From Myxocyprinus asiaticus (lineage: Eukaryota > Chordata > Actinopteri > Cypriniformes > Catostomidae), in assembly GCF_019703515.2 (NCBI RefSeq), contig NC_059346.1:15593001-15657000 (forward strand): DNA of 64,000 nt. Direction: 5' to 3'. The position numbers and the translations under genes were made by a program. Below, piece after piece: positions 63,031 to 64,000 of this stretch. The notes beneath the pieces were generated by a model. It saw only the letters and a list, made by a program, of their open reading frames with translations, did not search any database and was not told where the DNA came from. The stretch's first letter is position 1. Each line of letters opens with the position of its first letter.

Positions 63031-63367
63031 CTTTTACACAACCATGGGATACATCTTCTGACATGGTTGTTTAAGAAATGAGAAGCTACACACTGCATCA
63101 GTTAGGGTTAAAAGAATTGTTGCCAGCTGAAACATCTTAATCACTGCAATAATGACCCAATCATAGGCTCTTCAGTATCTGCTTATTTAATCCAAACAGT
63201 AACTCTTTTTTTTGGCCAGGCAGTGTCTATGAATGTGTTAAGCTGCTTGCTGCATTGTTTTGGCTAATGGACTAATTTATTTATTTATTCTTGCTTCTTT
63301 TATCAGTGAGAAACAGTGAAGAGTGAACAGGAAATTATTGATGGGTGGATGAGATCACAGGCCTGAA

Positions 63368-63638
63368 TCAAAGGGATAATTCACCCAAAAATTATAATTC
63401 TATAATTTACTCAACCTCATGTTTTTTCAAACCTGTATGACAATTTTTTTCCATGGAACACAATCTAAGGATTTAGGTAGCATGTCACTCTCAGTCACCA
63501 TCTTATTCCTATATAATGAAATAAATGGTGAATGAGGATGTCCTTCGGCCTAACATATCTTCTGTGTTCTGCAGAAGAAAGTAAATATTACAGGTTTGGA
63601 ACAATATGACAGTGAGTAAATCATCACAATTTTCTTAA
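63368..63638. mobile_element. TTAA MITE family, partial
   Basis: AAAGGGATAATTCACCCAAAAATTATAATTC at the left; the right end is weak (TGAGTAAATCATCACAATTTTC). Confidence 0.6.
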
Positions 63639-64000
63639 ACATGATGGCTCCAATGTTTCAAGAGTGTGTGCGCTAATCACTGTGGTACAACTAGTTTGAA
63701 AATTTCTACATTTTAGAAATTCATCCCCCAGGGTATTCATTAAAAATGTATTATTTATTTCTACAAATTAAGTACACAACTATATAGTTAATAGTAAAGC
63801 TAAAAGGGAAGCTATGAAACAAAGCACTAAGGCTTGAGTCTTTACTGACTATAAACACCTCTTAATTCCACCTCAAGGTTGGGTAACTATATCTGCACCA
63901 TAACCCCCCCCAAGCGTGACACGAGTTGCAAACACAGACAGCATTAAAGGGCAACTATGAGGGATCATAAAATATGATGATATAATGTGCCACATGTTGC
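63639..64000. other. Right edge, nothing recognised
   Basis: No exon or element seen. A C-run lies at 63906-63912. Confidence 0.3.

Larger units (their letters stand above)
60419..63225 (-). mobile_element. Tc1-like transposon split by a hAT-like insertion
   Basis: Termini CACTGCCTGGCCAAAAA (left, after TA) and TTTTTTGGCCAGGCAGTG (right). The transposase is on the minus strand in two parts: the DNA-binding part at 62833-63030 and the catalytic part at 60455-61060. Removing 61258-62858 and one copy of the 8-bp duplication rejoins them into an element of about 1.2 kb, the usual Tc1 size. Confidence 0.85.

Overview
The window is nuclear DNA from a bony fish, most likely a cyprinid or close relative. 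The evidence is vertebrate split genes with GT-AG exons, a density of Tc1, hAT, Harbinger and L2-type elements and tRNA-derived SINEs, and one family of TTAA-flanked hairpin MITEs present in about ten copies. There are no bacterial operons, no CRISPR array and no convincing stand-alone RNA gene. All gene calls come from reading exons by eye, checking splice phase, and comparing with protein families I know; no search was run.

Left to right: (1) 59-9807, minus strand, is pik3ip1. It has five phase-compatible exons giving a signal peptide, a six-cysteine kringle, a stalk and a transmembrane helix; the cytoplasmic tail lies left of the window. A nearly full-length but dead L2-type LINE (871-3845) and several MITEs sit in its introns. 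(2) 9.8-19.1 kb is intergenic and repeat-rich. (3) 19.16-34.2 kb, minus strand, holds a decayed THADA-like gene. Its exons can be lined up with the known protein order, but one exon carries a Tc1 element inserted at a TA plus a nonsense codon, another is split over three reading frames, central exons are absent, and a second copy of a C-terminal exon sits out of order at 32.0-32.2 kb. (4) 34.87-35.81 kb, plus strand, is a broken DHRS13-like short-chain dehydrogenase. (5) 37.6-59.2 kb, minus strand, is the 3' half of camk2b: the variable linker exons and the hub (association) domain, all in phase, with a stop codon just before a 3'UTR intron and an apparently long 3'UTR. The kinase domain lies beyond the right edge. 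(6) 59.2-64 kb is intronic or upstream camk2b sequence with a three-layer nest: a SINE in a hAT-like element in a Tc1 element.

The four genes are not an operon and share no evident pathway. The notable pattern is two intact genes (pik3ip1 and camk2b) flanking two adjacent wrecks (THADA-like and dhrs13-like), as expected if one copy of a duplicated segment is losing genes. I found no sign of a wholly new molecular system. The best leads are the transposon-broken THADA exon, the THADA fragment that appears to lie within a TIR-bounded element, and a long C/G tract starting at a camk2b splice donor.
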